DNA from: Planctomycetota bacterium
GTDB lineage: Bacteria > Planctomycetota > Planctomycetia > Pirellulales > Pirellulaceae
NCBI GenBank assembly: GCA_016872725.1
Contig: VGZC01000024.1
Coordinates: 1 to 64,000 of the forward strand
Reading direction: 5' to 3'
Length of the DNA: 64,000 nt
Shown here one piece after another: positions 45,096 to 54,195 of this stretch; positions within the stretch are counted from its first letter, which is position 1, and every line of letters starts with the position of its first letter. Below the pieces are notes generated by a model. It searched no databases and was not told the origin of the DNA. It was given only the letters and a program-made list of their open reading frames with translations. Both the position numbers and the translations under genes were made by a program.

Positions 45096-46217
45096 ATGGA
45101 AGGTCCATCGAAGTATCGGATCGACCGAGTGGATTCCATTCCGTCACCGGCCTTGATCGTCTTCCGCGATCTGGTGCGGCGGAACATCGAACGGATGATC
45201 GGCGTCGCGCGCGGCGCCGGCCGGCTGAGACCGCATTGCAAGACGCATAAGATGGCGGCCGTCGCGCACATGGAACTCGAACAGGGCGTGACGCGGCATA
45301 AGTGCGCGACGATCGCCGAAGCCGAGATGCTCGCCGAGGCCGGCGCCCGGGACATCCTCATCGCCTACAACATGGTCGGGCCCAATATCGAGCGGATCGT
45401 CCGATACCGGAGGCGCTATCCCGGCGTCGAGCTCGCCGTGACCGCCGACGATCCGGGAGCGGCCCTCGCGCTGTCCGCCGCGACGGAAGCCGCCGAATGC
45501 GCCGTCGGCGTGATGCTCGATGTGGACACGGGCATGCATCGCACGGGTCGCGAGCCGGGCCCCGCCGCCGAGGACCTTTACGCCGCGCTGTGCCGCGCGC
45601 CGGGCATCCGACCGGCCGGATTGCACGCGTACGACGGACAAAACCACCAGACCGATCTTACGGAACGTCGAGCTGCCGTCGATCGAACGTGGAATGCGAC
45701 GCGGGCGCTGCGCGATCGGCTCGTCGCTCGGGGATTCCCCGTGCCCCGCATCGTCGCGGGTGGAACCGGCTCGTTCCCGATCCTCGCCGAAAAAGAGGAC
45801 CCGGCGCTCGAACTGAGCCCCGGAACGGTCGTGTTCCATGACGCCGGATATTCGGCCATGTTTCCGGACCTCCCTTTCGAGCCGGCGGCCCTGCTGCTCA
45901 CGCGGGTCGTCAGCCGGCCTTCGAGCGGACGGCTGACGGTGGACTTGGGCTACAAGGCCGTCGCCGGCGACCCGCCGATGGGGCGCCGCGTGTCGTTCCC
46001 CGAATTGCCCGACGCGCGGGAAGTGTTGCACAATGAGGAACACCTCGTGCTCGAAAGTTCGCTCGGCGACCGGTTCCGGCCCGGCGATCCGTTGCTGGCG
46101 ATCCCGAGGCACGTTTGTCCGACGACCGCGCTGCACCAATCGGCGATCGTCGTCGCCGACGGCGCCGTCGTGGACGAATGGCCCGTGACGGCCCGCGATC
46201 GGTTCCTGCACCTATGA
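45096..46217 (+). CDS. D-threonine aldolase / D-serine dehydratase-type PLP enzyme
   Basis: 373 residues from ATG 45096. The fold III (alanine-racemase-like) PLP domain has its Schiff-base Lys in LRPHCKTHKMAAV, then HKCATIAEAEMLAEAGARDI, VMLDVDTGMHRTGREPG and the phosphate-binding GGTGSFP. The C-terminal domain holds the metal pair of the D-threonine aldolase group as the His-Cys of IPRHVCPT. Members cleave D-threonine or D-3-hydroxyaspartate or deaminate D-serine; the exact substrate is not predictable. It lies between a TctC lipoprotein and an isomerase-like TIM barrel, which suggests a small catabolic operon. Confidence 0.85.
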   Translation: MEGPSKYRIDRVDSIPSPALIVFRDLVRRNIERMIGVARGAGRLRPHCKTHKMAAVAHMELEQGVTRHKCATIAEAEMLAEAGARDILIAYNMVGPNIERIVRYRRRYPGVELAVTADDPGAALALSAATEAAECAVGVMLDVDTGMHRTGREPGPAAEDLYAALCRAPGIRPAGLHAYDGQNHQTDLTERRAAVDRTWNATRALRDRLVARGFPVPRIVAGGTGSFPILAEKEDPALELSPGTVVFHDAGYSAMFPDLPFEPAALLLTRVVSRPSSGRLTVDLGYKAVAGDPPMGRRVSFPELPDAREVLHNEEHLVLESSLGDRFRPGDPLLAIPRHVCPTTALHQSAIVVADGAVVDEWPVTARDRFLHL

Positions 46218-46272
46218 CGCGGGGCGGCGGGTCTCTCGGTGATCCGATGGGGACTTTGAGGAGTATCACGCC

Positions 46273-47199
46273 ATGAACGATTCGGATTTGGACTTGGGTT
46301 TGGGTTTGGATCGACGCGCGTTCCTCCGAGCGGGCGCCGCGGGCTCGACGGCCCTGTTGGCCGCGACCGCCGCGCGCGAAGGCCGCGCGGAACCGGTTTC
46401 CGACGACGTCGCATCGATCGGCAAGACGCCGCACACCCGATTCGCCGTGAATGTCGAGATGTGGTGGACGAAGGTGCCGTTTCTCGACCGCATCCGCCGC
46501 GCCGCGGAGCTCGGCTTTCCCGCCGTCGAAATATGGCCGTATCAGAACAGGGACGTCGACCGGATCGCCGCCCTCTGCAAGGAACTCAAGATCGCGATCG
46601 CCCAGTTCACCGCGTGGGGATTCACGCCCGGGATGAACCACCCGGACAATGAGGACACGTTCATCGCCGCGATCGAGGAAGCGTGCGGGATCGCTCACCG
46701 GTGGAACTGCGACAAGATGTGCGTCGTGGCGGGAAACAACCAGCCCGGCATGACCCAGGAACAGATGCTCGCGCAGGTCGTCAAGGCGCTCAAGCGGGCG
46801 GCGCCGATCGCCGAACGGGAAAAGGTCATGCTGATCCTCGAACCGATGAACGGACGCGTCGATCATCCGGGGCATTGCCTCTACGGGAGCACCGACGCCG
46901 TTCGGATCTGCCGCGAAGTCAACTCGCCGTTCGTCAAGATCAACTGGGACCTCTACCACATGCACATCAGCGAAGGGGACCTGTGCGGCCATTTGCGCGA
47001 GGGCTTCGATCAGGTCGGCTACCTGCAGTTGGCCGATCATCCGGGGAGAAACGAACCGGGAACGGGCGAGATCCACTACAACCGCGTGCTGCGCGAGGCG
47101 CACGCGCTGGGTTATCGCGGGTTCGTGGGGCTGGAGTGCAGGCCGAGCGGCGACGAGGTCGACGCGGCGCGGCGCGTGGCGGCGGCCGACGTCTGGTGA
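46273..47199 (+). CDS. TAT-exported hydroxypyruvate isomerase-like TIM-barrel protein
   Basis: 308 residues from ATG 46273. The twin-arginine leader is LDRRAFLRAGAAGSTALLAA. The AP-endonuclease-2-type TIM barrel follows: ELGFPAVEIWPYQNRDVDRI, KVMLILEPMNGRVDHPGHCL, INWDLYHMHISEGD, VGYLQLADHPGRNEPGTGEI and YRGFVGLECR. These glutamate, aspartate and histidine positions are the metal site of hydroxypyruvate isomerases (Hyi/YcjR-like). Export is unusual for an isomerase but common in planctomycete relatives. It is 55 bases after the aldolase-like gene on the same strand. Confidence 0.85.
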   Translation: MNDSDLDLGLGLDRRAFLRAGAAGSTALLAATAAREGRAEPVSDDVASIGKTPHTRFAVNVEMWWTKVPFLDRIRRAAELGFPAVEIWPYQNRDVDRIAALCKELKIAIAQFTAWGFTPGMNHPDNEDTFIAAIEEACGIAHRWNCDKMCVVAGNNQPGMTQEQMLAQVVKALKRAAPIAEREKVMLILEPMNGRVDHPGHCLYGSTDAVRICREVNSPFVKINWDLYHMHISEGDLCGHLREGFDQVGYLQLADHPGRNEPGTGEIHYNRVLREAHALGYRGFVGLECRPSGDEVDAARRVAAADVW

Positions 47200-47215
47200 C
47201 CGGGCGGTCCGCCCG

Positions 47216-47959
47216 TCACGCCTGCGGGACCGCTTCCTTCTTGCCGACGAACACGTAGTAGGGCGATCGCAGGAACGGCAGGTAGGGCACCTTGCTCCTG
47301 CGCTCCTCGAACCGCAGCGGCGCGAAGTGCCGATGCAGGTAGGGGATGTGGTCCGGCGATAGGAAGACGTTGTCCGTGCCGAACCAAATCGGCCAGAACG
47401 ATCGCGTGAAAAGACCGTGGCGCCGCAAACCGTCGGAGGGATACTTGCGCGCGACGTAGAAGTCGACGGCGCCGAGCAGTCCGCCGGGTTTCAGCATCCG
47501 CCGAGCGTTCTCGAGCGCCGCGAACCAGTCGGGGATCATCGAGAGCGAATAGGAGAACGTGACGATGTCGGCCGGACCGTCGGGAGGCTGGAACACGGTC
47601 GCGTCCGCCTCGACCGGCACGACGTTTCCCCACCCCCGCGTCTCGGCGCGTTTCCGAAGGACGGCGAGCAGCGACGGCGAGAGATCGACGGCGTAGACGC
47701 GCGACAGATCACCGATGCGGTCGCCGAGGAACTCGAGGTTGGCGCCGGTCCCCGCTCCCATGTCGACCCAGACCGCTCCGGAAGGCGCATCGAGGGCCGC
47801 GACCAGATCGCCGCGCCCCTGAAGCAATCGGCGGCGGAAATCGTCGTACGCGTCGGCCTGTCCGGAATAAAAGCTCTCGAGCCGCGCGGCGTGGTCCTTG
47901 CCGCGGATCGGCTTGACCGTCATGTGGTACAGGATTTTGAGATCCGACAGCAAGCCCAT
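47216..47959 (-). CDS. btaB: Diacylglyceryl-homoserine N-methyltransferase (betaine lipid)
   Basis: 247 residues. A class I SAM methyltransferase: VWVDMGAGTGANLEFLGDRI at the SAM site, YAVDLSPSLL, and FSYSLSMIPDWFAALENARR where the family tests acidic/aromatic positions. The early YDDFRRRLLQGRGDLV segment is typical of BtaB. It trimethylates diacylglyceryl homoserine to the betaine lipid DGTS. The identification rests mainly on its position, 40 bases after btaA on the same strand, which is the arrangement in Rhodobacter sphaeroides. Confidence 0.82.
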   Translation of the reverse strand: MGLLSDLKILYHMTVKPIRGKDHAARLESFYSGQADAYDDFRRRLLQGRGDLVAALDAPSGAVWVDMGAGTGANLEFLGDRIGDLSRVYAVDLSPSLLAVLRKRAETRGWGNVVPVEADATVFQPPDGPADIVTFSYSLSMIPDWFAALENARRMLKPGGLLGAVDFYVARKYPSDGLRRHGLFTRSFWPIWFGTDNVFLSPDHIPYLHRHFAPLRFEERRSKVPYLPFLRSPYYVFVGKKEAVPQA

Positions 47960-47999
47960 GCGCGACCCGAGGTGATGGAACGGAGTCGAAAAAGGACGT

Positions 48000-49190
48000 T
48001 CAAGTGGCCAGATCGGCGATATAGAAACTGCCGTAGGTGTGCACGCGGTCCCGGCGATGCAGGTCGTTCGCCAGATCCGAATGGTAGGTCAACATCGACG
48101 AAACCGGACGCATCCCGCCGATGACGCGGACTTGGACCCGATCGATGAAATCGGTCCGAAGGCCGCCCGACCGCCAGATGAGCCGGGCGTTGGGGGTCGC
48201 CCGTTCCACGATCGCCTGCCATTCGGCCTCGAGCAGCGGGAAGAACCGGTCGGAGAGCCAGTCCATATGATCGAGCAGCACGAAGCGGGATACGGGGCCC
48301 TCGTGCTTTTTCAGGAATCCCTGCACCGAATCGGTGTGCACGCTCAGCCGGTCGGGCACGTCGCTTCGAAGGGCCTCGAAATTCGATTCCTTCAGATACT
48401 CGGGACAGCACGTCCGCGTATACCGGCCCGTGATATAGACCCGCCAGAAGTAGTTGTCGGAGAGCGGCAGTTCGCCGAAGACCGTGTCGACGCAGTCCTG
48501 CACGTACTGCACGATCCCTCCGTCGTATTGGTTCTCGATCTGCCGCCGCTGGGCGGGAGGGACGCCGAGGAGTGACAGTGTTGTGTCACGGTTCAGCGCG
48601 AAGCGGAGCTTGCGGGACCAGAGCTTGTCCCGGACCTCGCGCCGGTAGATCGCTCGCTGTTCCTCGAGCGATTCCGTCTTGAGGATCGCGTCGACCTGCG
48701 GCCGGATCTTGGCGATGCGGTCGATGTACAGGCGGATCAGTCTCGCGAACGCGCCCGACGTGCCCCGGTAGTAGAACGATTTGCGGGGGTTGTCGAAGAA
48801 TTTGATCCACCGGTCCCAATAGTCGCGTGGCCAGTCCGAAAGGCCGGGCCTCAGCTTCTGTTCGTAGATCGATCGGATTCCGGGCAGTCGGCCCTCGCCG
48901 AACATCCGGAAAAAATCGCCGTACTCGAGGTTCCGCGCGGCGGCCAGTTTCAATTCCAACAAGGCGTTTTGCCGCGGGTTCATGTCGACGGCGTAGACGT
49001 GGTTGACGCCGGTGAGCGTGTAGTCGATCGCGTTGCAGCCCGCCGACGTGATCACGACCACATTGTCCGACGGACCGAAGGCGAGCGCCTCGCGATCGAG
49101 CCGCGGATCTTCCCAGCAGGTGTTGTAGACGAGATTATTGCCGTGCACGAACGTGAAAACACGCCCGCTGATCCAGTCGAGTATGGCCAT
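48000..49190 (-). CDS. btaA: SAM:diacylglycerol 3-amino-3-carboxypropyltransferase
   Basis: 396 residues, the DUF3419 family. The start MAILDWISGRVFTFVHGNNL is followed by the hallmark VYNTCWEDPRLDREAL, VVVITSAGCNAIDYTLTGV and VYAVDMNPRQNALLELKLAA (SAM-binding Rossmann part). Later signatures are FFDNPRKSFYYRGTSGAFA and VSRFVLLDHMDWLSD. BtaA moves the homoserine group from SAM to diacylglycerol, the first step of betaine lipid synthesis, used by some bacteria to replace phospholipids when phosphate is scarce. It is the first gene of the btaAB unit and has a candidate promoter about 70 bases upstream. Confidence 0.92.
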   Translation of the reverse strand: MAILDWISGRVFTFVHGNNLVYNTCWEDPRLDREALAFGPSDNVVVITSAGCNAIDYTLTGVNHVYAVDMNPRQNALLELKLAAARNLEYGDFFRMFGEGRLPGIRSIYEQKLRPGLSDWPRDYWDRWIKFFDNPRKSFYYRGTSGAFARLIRLYIDRIAKIRPQVDAILKTESLEEQRAIYRREVRDKLWSRKLRFALNRDTTLSLLGVPPAQRRQIENQYDGGIVQYVQDCVDTVFGELPLSDNYFWRVYITGRYTRTCCPEYLKESNFEALRSDVPDRLSVHTDSVQGFLKKHEGPVSRFVLLDHMDWLSDRFFPLLEAEWQAIVERATPNARLIWRSGGLRTDFIDRVQVRVIGGMRPVSSMLTYHSDLANDLHRRDRVHTYGSFYIADLAT

Positions 49191-49259
49191 GCCGCCCTTT
49201 CTCCGAGCCGCGTCGGCCGCCCGAGGGTCGAGTTCGCGCCGTCGCCCTTAAAGACACCG

Positions 49260-49287
49260 ATTGTACCCCCCGACCCGCCGCGCACAA
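49260..49287 (-). promoter_or_regulatory. Candidate promoter for btaAB
   Basis: On the minus strand TTGTGC (49287-49282), a 16-base spacer and TACAAT (49265-49260), 70 bases before the btaA ATG. The -10 is good (5 of 6) and the -35 weak (TTG only). No Pho-box-like direct repeat was recognised nearby. Confidence 0.35.
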
Positions 49288-49385
49288 GCGTTCCCGCTCG
49301 GCCGCCCCGCGCCCGTCCGAAACGGTCCCGACCGGCGACCCGCGCCGCGTTTTCCGGCCGGGCCGCGTCGCCTCCGGCCATCGAC

Positions 49386-50537
49386 CTATCGGCCGTCCGG
49401 GGGCGCGTCGAGCTGTTCCGGGTCGAGTTCGACATGCGCGACCCGGCTCCGCTTCCACGTATAGGTGACATGGATGCGTCCGTCCGAGGCCTGGATGACC
49501 GCGGGATACGAAAACTCGCCGGGCTCCGATTCGAGCGTGACGGCCGTCCGCCATGCCTTGCCGTCGGTTGACAGGGCCACGTTGAGCGGCGAGCGGCCGC
49601 GGGGCGTGTGGTTGTAGACCAGAAGGTGGCGTCCGTCGCGGAGCGTGACGCCGTCGATACCCGAGTTCGGGTTCGGAAGGCTCGTCGGACCAAGGGGCGA
49701 CCACGTCGCGCCGGCGTCGCGCGACCACGATTCGAGCACGAACCCGGCCGATCGCGCCCGGAAGAGGGCCTGCAGCGCGCCGTCGGCGTGGCGCAGGATC
49801 GTCGGCTGGATCGCTTGCGGCGCGTCGCCCGGGTTCAGGTCGTTCGACCTCGTCCAGGTCCGACCCTCGTCGGATGTCCATTCCATGTGGACGCGCCAAC
49901 CGGCATGTTCGGTGCTCGATCCGGCGAGCAGCCTGCCGTCGTCGAGCATGACGGGCTTGTTCTTGATCGGGCCGAGGATCGACTCGGGCAAGGCGCGCGC
50001 CGCGCTCCAGGTTCCTCCCTGGTCGGTCGATTCGACGACCATACCCCACCACGCGCGCGGGCTCGGGCCGACCTTGTAGAAAAGGGTTAGTCGGCCCGAC
50101 GGCATGGCGACCAGAACGGGATTCCAGCAGGGATAGCGGCGGCCATCGGAATGCGCGCCCGTCGCGATCTCGCGCGGCGGGCTCCAGCCGTCCGGGCCTC
50201 GACGCGCGAACCAGACGCCGACATCGGCATGTCCCTCCTCCGTGCCTCCAAACCAGGCCGCGACCAAGCCGCCCTTCGTTTCACAAATCGTCGACGCATG
50301 GCATTCCGGAAACGGCGCCTGTTCGTAAAGGTACTCGCGGCGCACGACGGCCCGCCCGTCCTCCGCGCGCGCGGAGCCGGACTCGACGATCCCCGCCCCC
50401 GTGCAAAAAGACTGGAAAAACAGAGGCACGAACCAGATCGGAGCGCCGCTCGGACGGCGCGCGCGACGCGTGGGCGTCCCGCCGATCGAACCCGACCGAA
50501 CCATCAGGATCTTCCGTCGCGTTTCCCGCATTTCCAT
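49386..50537 (-). CDS. Exported sialidase-like (BNR repeat) protein
   Basis: 383 residues. A hydrophobic stretch near residues 32-55 (APIWFVPLFFQSFCTGAGIV) is a signal peptide after a long Arg-rich lead; ATGs at 50531 and 50504 are alternative starts. The rest is the BNR_2 six-bladed propeller of COG4692: ECHASTICETKGGLVAAWFG, GGTEEGHADVGVWFARRGPD, NPVLVAMPSGRLTLFYKVGP, SGIDGVTLRDGRHLLVYNHT, and PGEFSYPAVIQASDGRIHVT. Three SxDxGxxW-type Asp boxes are visible. Family members act on sialylated or other acidic glycans, although many planctomycete copies have untested specificity. Confidence 0.82.
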   Translation of the reverse strand: MEMRETRRKILMVRSGSIGGTPTRRARRPSGAPIWFVPLFFQSFCTGAGIVESGSARAEDGRAVVRREYLYEQAPFPECHASTICETKGGLVAAWFGGTEEGHADVGVWFARRGPDGWSPPREIATGAHSDGRRYPCWNPVLVAMPSGRLTLFYKVGPSPRAWWGMVVESTDQGGTWSAARALPESILGPIKNKPVMLDDGRLLAGSSTEHAGWRVHMEWTSDEGRTWTRSNDLNPGDAPQAIQPTILRHADGALQALFRARSAGFVLESWSRDAGATWSPLGPTSLPNPNSGIDGVTLRDGRHLLVYNHTPRGRSPLNVALSTDGKAWRTAVTLESEPGEFSYPAVIQASDGRIHVTYTWKRSRVAHVELDPEQLDAPPDGR

Positions 50538-50724
50538 CCCCTTGTTCCGAGTGGCCGGTCCGCGCGATTCTTCTCGGACACGGCCGTTTCCCGCGGAAGT
50601 CGTATTGCCCCAAAGGGCGATTTGCTTACAAATCTATCCATTGGCCCATCGTACGCAACCTGCGCGCGTATGCCGTGAGCATCGGCATGCATGGAAGCAG
50701 ACCACTCAGCCCCAGGAGACGCCG

Positions 50725-53700
50725 ATGCGACGCGCCTTGATCGCGACTCTCGAACAGTTCTTCTCCGAGGCCGACCGCGAGGAAGGTGATCGACTCGAAT
50801 GGGATGACGGTGTCGTGACCGTCCATAGGCTCCCAACGTCGATTACGGCATCGATCCGTGACGGCGGCGCGGAGCATCAGGTGTTCATCGACACCGGGCT
50901 GATGGAGTCGGCGGGCAAGGTCCGCGTGCATTGCACGTGCGGGCGCGGGAAGCGGCCGTGCCCGCACGTCTGGGCCGCCTTGCTCGCCGCCGAACGACAC
51001 GACACCGGGGCCCTTCTTGGATCGAGCGGCGAGGCCGAGGCGCCTCCGGATCCACCCTGGCGGTCGATTCTCGCGAAAGTCGAGCAGCGGGTCGCGACCG
51101 AGCCCGCCGCGCCGCGCCCCGCGGAAACGGCCCCGTCCGTCATTCGACGGATCGACTGGATCATCGATTTGGGCCGTTCGGTGGCCGACAAACAACTGTC
51201 GCTGGTGATCCGCCAACGCCAACTGCGCCGCGACGGAACCTGGGGTAAGCCCGCCGCCGTCGATCTGGATCTGCTCGCCCGCTCGCGCGACGCGCAACCG
51301 GACGACGCGCGGATCGCGGAAATCCTCAATCGGTGGTTCCGCGGGAATCCGTACGAGGGCGGCTACGGGTATTACGGTTGGTCGGGTTCCCGCAATCCGC
51401 GATGGACGGCGATCGTTCCCGAACAGCTCCTCGACGTCGTCCTTCCCCTTCTCGGACGGACCGGCCGATGCGCTTTGTCGGTCACCCAGGACCACCATCC
51501 GGACGATGCGAAACCGGTTCGCGTGGATGAGCGGGCCCATCGGCTCCACGTGCGCGCCGAGGCGGACGAGGCGGCGCGGAAGTGGCGGATCGAGGCGTCC
51601 CTTCGGGCGGACGAGGACCGGGCGGGCGAGGACGGCGCGCCCGGTTCGCTCGAAACGGCCCTGATGTGGCTCGGCCCGGCGTGGGTTCTGCTCGAGGACC
51701 GATTCGCTCGGATCGCTCCCTCGGACGCGCCTTGGGTCCAAAGCCTGTTCCGCCAACCGCCGATGCACGTGCCGTTTTCCGATCGCGACGAGTTGATCGG
51801 GCGTCTCGCGGGAATGCCCGAGCTGCCTCGACTCGAACTGCCCGACACGCTGCGATGGGACCGACAAACGGGCACGCCGTCGCCGCGCCTCGAAGTCGAA
51901 TCGCGGCCGTCGCGGAACAACCTGCTCGCTCGGATCTGGTTCGACTACGGCGAGCGGCGGAGACGCGCCGACTCCCCATTGAACGGCTGGTACGACGCGA
52001 CGCTCGGCGCGCGGATCGAGGCCGACATCGCGGCCGAGAACAGCCTGCTCGAACAGGTTCGGGAATCGGTCGGAACCGAATTCCTCAGCGACTTCCCCCC
52101 ACCCGACGCCGATTTCGAGATCAAACCCACGCGGTTGGCGCACGTCGTTTCCGAACTCCGGAAGAAAGGATGGTCGATCGAGGCGAACGGAAAGCCGCTC
52201 CGGCGCTCTGGAAATCTCACGATCTCCGTCCGCTCGAGCGTCGATTGGTTCGATCTGGACGCGATGGTCGACTACGAGGGGAAAGCGGTCCGCCTCCCCA
52301 CCCTGCTCGAGGCGCTCCAACGAGGCCGCAATACGATCGTGCTCGACGACGGAACGCTCGGCGTCGTGCCCGAGGAATGGCTCAGGAAATACGCCGACTG
52401 GGGACGCGTCGCCGAAAACAAGGACGGCGTGCTCCGATTCAAGGCGTCCCAAGCCCTCCTGCTCGACGCGCTCCTCGCTTCGGAGGCGTCGGTCGACGTC
52501 GACGCGAAGTACGACGAGATCCGGCGCCGGATGTCCGAATTCCGCGGCATTGAGGCGGCCACTCCCGGCAAGGCGTTCCGCGGCGCCTTGCGGCCCTACC
52601 AGGGCGATGGACTCGGCTGGCTGAAATTCCTCGAGGAATTCCGGCTCGGCGGATGCCTCGCCGACGACATGGGACTTGGCAAGACCGTCCAGGTGCTCGC
52701 GCACCTCGCCTCGCGATCGAAATCGACCGAGGAACACAAGCCGTCGCTGATCGTCGTGCCCAAGACCATCGTTTTCAATTGGATCGAGGAGGCCGAACGG
52801 TTCGCGCCGAAATTGCGGTTCGCGAACTACACGGGCCTCGAACGGGCCGCCCTGCGCGATCGGCTCGGGGAATTCGACGTCGTCGTGACGACCTACGGCA
52901 CGATGCGCCGCGACATCGTCGAGCTCCAGAAAACGCCGTTCGACTACGTGATCCTTGATGAATCGCAGGCGATCAAGAACGCCAACGCGCTCGCGTCGAA
53001 AGCGACGCGCCTCCTGCGGGCCGACCACCGGCTCGCCATGACCGGCACCCCCATCGAAAACCATCTCGGCGAACTCTGGTCGCTCTTCGAGTTCCTCAAT
53101 CCGGGCCTGCTCGGCCGCAGCGGCGCGTTCGAGACGGCCGTTCGGAATCCCCAACCGGACGACGAGACGGTCCGCTTCCTTTCGAAGGCGCTCGGCCCGT
53201 ACATCCTGAGGCGCACCAAACATCAGGTGCTGAAGGAACTGCCGGAAAAGACCGAGCAGACGATCTACTGCGACCTCCTGCCCAAGGATCGGAAGTACTA
53301 CAACGAACTGCGGGACTACTTCCGCGCGGGCCTCGAATCGGCCATCGAGGACCAAGGCCTCAACCGATCCAAGATCCAGGTGCTCGAAGCCCTGCTCCGT
53401 CTGCGGCAGGCCGCATGCCACTCGGGCCTCATCGACGCGAAGCGTATCAACGAACCGAGCGCCAAGATCGAGGCGCTGCTCGAACAGGTCGCGGCGACGA
53501 TCGAACAAGGCAGCAAGGCGCTCGTCTTTTCCCAATTCACGTCGCTGCTCTCCATCGTCAAGACCCACCTCGATCGACTCGGCATCCCCTACGAATACCT
53601 CGACGGACGCACGCGCGACCGGAAGGCGAAAGTGCATCGGTTCCAGACGGAAGCGGACTGCCGCCTCTTCCTGATCAGCCTGAAGGCGGGGGGAGTCGGC

Positions 53701-53964
53701 CTGAATCTGACGGCGGCCGATTACGTATTCATCCTCGATCCGTGGTGGAATCCGGCGGCCGAAGCGCAAGCGATCGACCGCGCCCACCGAATCGGCCAGA
53801 CGCAGCGCGTCTTCGCGTACCGGTTGATCGCCCGCGACACGGTCGAGGAAAAGGTCGTGCAATTGCAGGAGTCCAAACGGGGGTTGGCGGAAGCCATCAT
53901 CCGGGCCGACAACGGCATGATGCGGGACCTGACCGCCGACGACCTCCGACTGCTGCTCGGCTGA
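50725..53964 (+). CDS. SWIM zinc-finger SNF2-family helicase
   Basis: 1079 residues from ATG 50725 (AGGAG about 8 bases upstream). A SWIM finger uses Cys70, Cys72, Cys79 and His81 (VHCTCGRGKRPCPHVW). A long middle region (about residues 100-600) is typical of bacterial SNF2 proteins with an associated N-terminal domain. The SNF2 motor follows: motif I DDMGLGKTVQVLAHL near 650, motif II DESQAIKN (usually DEAQ), motif III LAMTGTPIENHLGELWSLFE and motifs V-VI GGVGLNLTAADYVFILDPWW and AIDRAHRIGQT. Family members are ATP-driven DNA translocases with unclear roles in bacteria. It is not accompanied by defence genes. A longer in-frame start at 50401 would overlap the sialidase promoter region and lacks support. 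Confidence 0.93.
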   Translation: MRRALIATLEQFFSEADREEGDRLEWDDGVVTVHRLPTSITASIRDGGAEHQVFIDTGLMESAGKVRVHCTCGRGKRPCPHVWAALLAAERHDTGALLGSSGEAEAPPDPPWRSILAKVEQRVATEPAAPRPAETAPSVIRRIDWIIDLGRSVADKQLSLVIRQRQLRRDGTWGKPAAVDLDLLARSRDAQPDDARIAEILNRWFRGNPYEGGYGYYGWSGSRNPRWTAIVPEQLLDVVLPLLGRTGRCALSVTQDHHPDDAKPVRVDERAHRLHVRAEADEAARKWRIEASLRADEDRAGEDGAPGSLETALMWLGPAWVLLEDRFARIAPSDAPWVQSLFRQPPMHVPFSDRDELIGRLAGMPELPRLELPDTLRWDRQTGTPSPRLEVESRPSRNNLLARIWFDYGERRRRADSPLNGWYDATLGARIEADIAAENSLLEQVRESVGTEFLSDFPPPDADFEIKPTRLAHVVSELRKKGWSIEANGKPLRRSGNLTISVRSSVDWFDLDAMVDYEGKAVRLPTLLEALQRGRNTIVLDDGTLGVVPEEWLRKYADWGRVAENKDGVLRFKASQALLLDALLASEASVDVDAKYDEIRRRMSEFRGIEAATPGKAFRGALRPYQGDGLGWLKFLEEFRLGGCLADDMGLGKTVQVLAHLASRSKSTEEHKPSLIVVPKTIVFNWIEEAERFAPKLRFANYTGLERAALRDRLGEFDVVVTTYGTMRRDIVELQKTPFDYVILDESQAIKNANALASKATRLLRADHRLAMTGTPIENHLGELWSLFEFLNPGLLGRSGAFETAVRNPQPDDETVRFLSKALGPYILRRTKHQVLKELPEKTEQTIYCDLLPKDRKYYNELRDYFRAGLESAIEDQGLNRSKIQVLEALLRLRQAACHSGLIDAKRINEPSAKIEALLEQVAATIEQGSKALVFSQFTSLLSIVKTHLDRLGIPYEYLDGRTRDRKAKVHRFQTEADCRLFLISLKAGGVGLNLTAADYVFILDPWWNPAAEAQAIDRAHRIGQTQRVFAYRLIARDTVEEKVVQLQESKRGLAEAIIRADNGMMRDLTADDLRLLLG

Positions 53965-54078
53965 ACGCCGAGCTGGCGGCGGACGGCCTCCGACCGTCCG
54001 GGCCGATGAGGGTCCTGGGCAAGGCTCCGCGCGCCCTGGGGCCGATGCGCCGACCGCCCTCCATCGCCGCGAATCCGG

Positions 54079-54108
54079 TTGACGCAAACCCCGCCGGTCG
54101 CCGATACT
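54079..54108 (+). promoter_or_regulatory. Sigma-70-type promoter for infC
   Basis: TTGACG at 54079-54084, an 18-base spacer and GATACT at 54103-54108, leaving a leader of about 80 bases before the proposed start. Confidence 0.5.
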
Positions 54109-54195
54109 CTCAACACCGTGCCATGTGCCGGGGAGGCGCCGGAATGTCCGGCGTCGCCGGCCGCGCCGTTGTTTTTGTGAACGAGGGCCCAAGCA

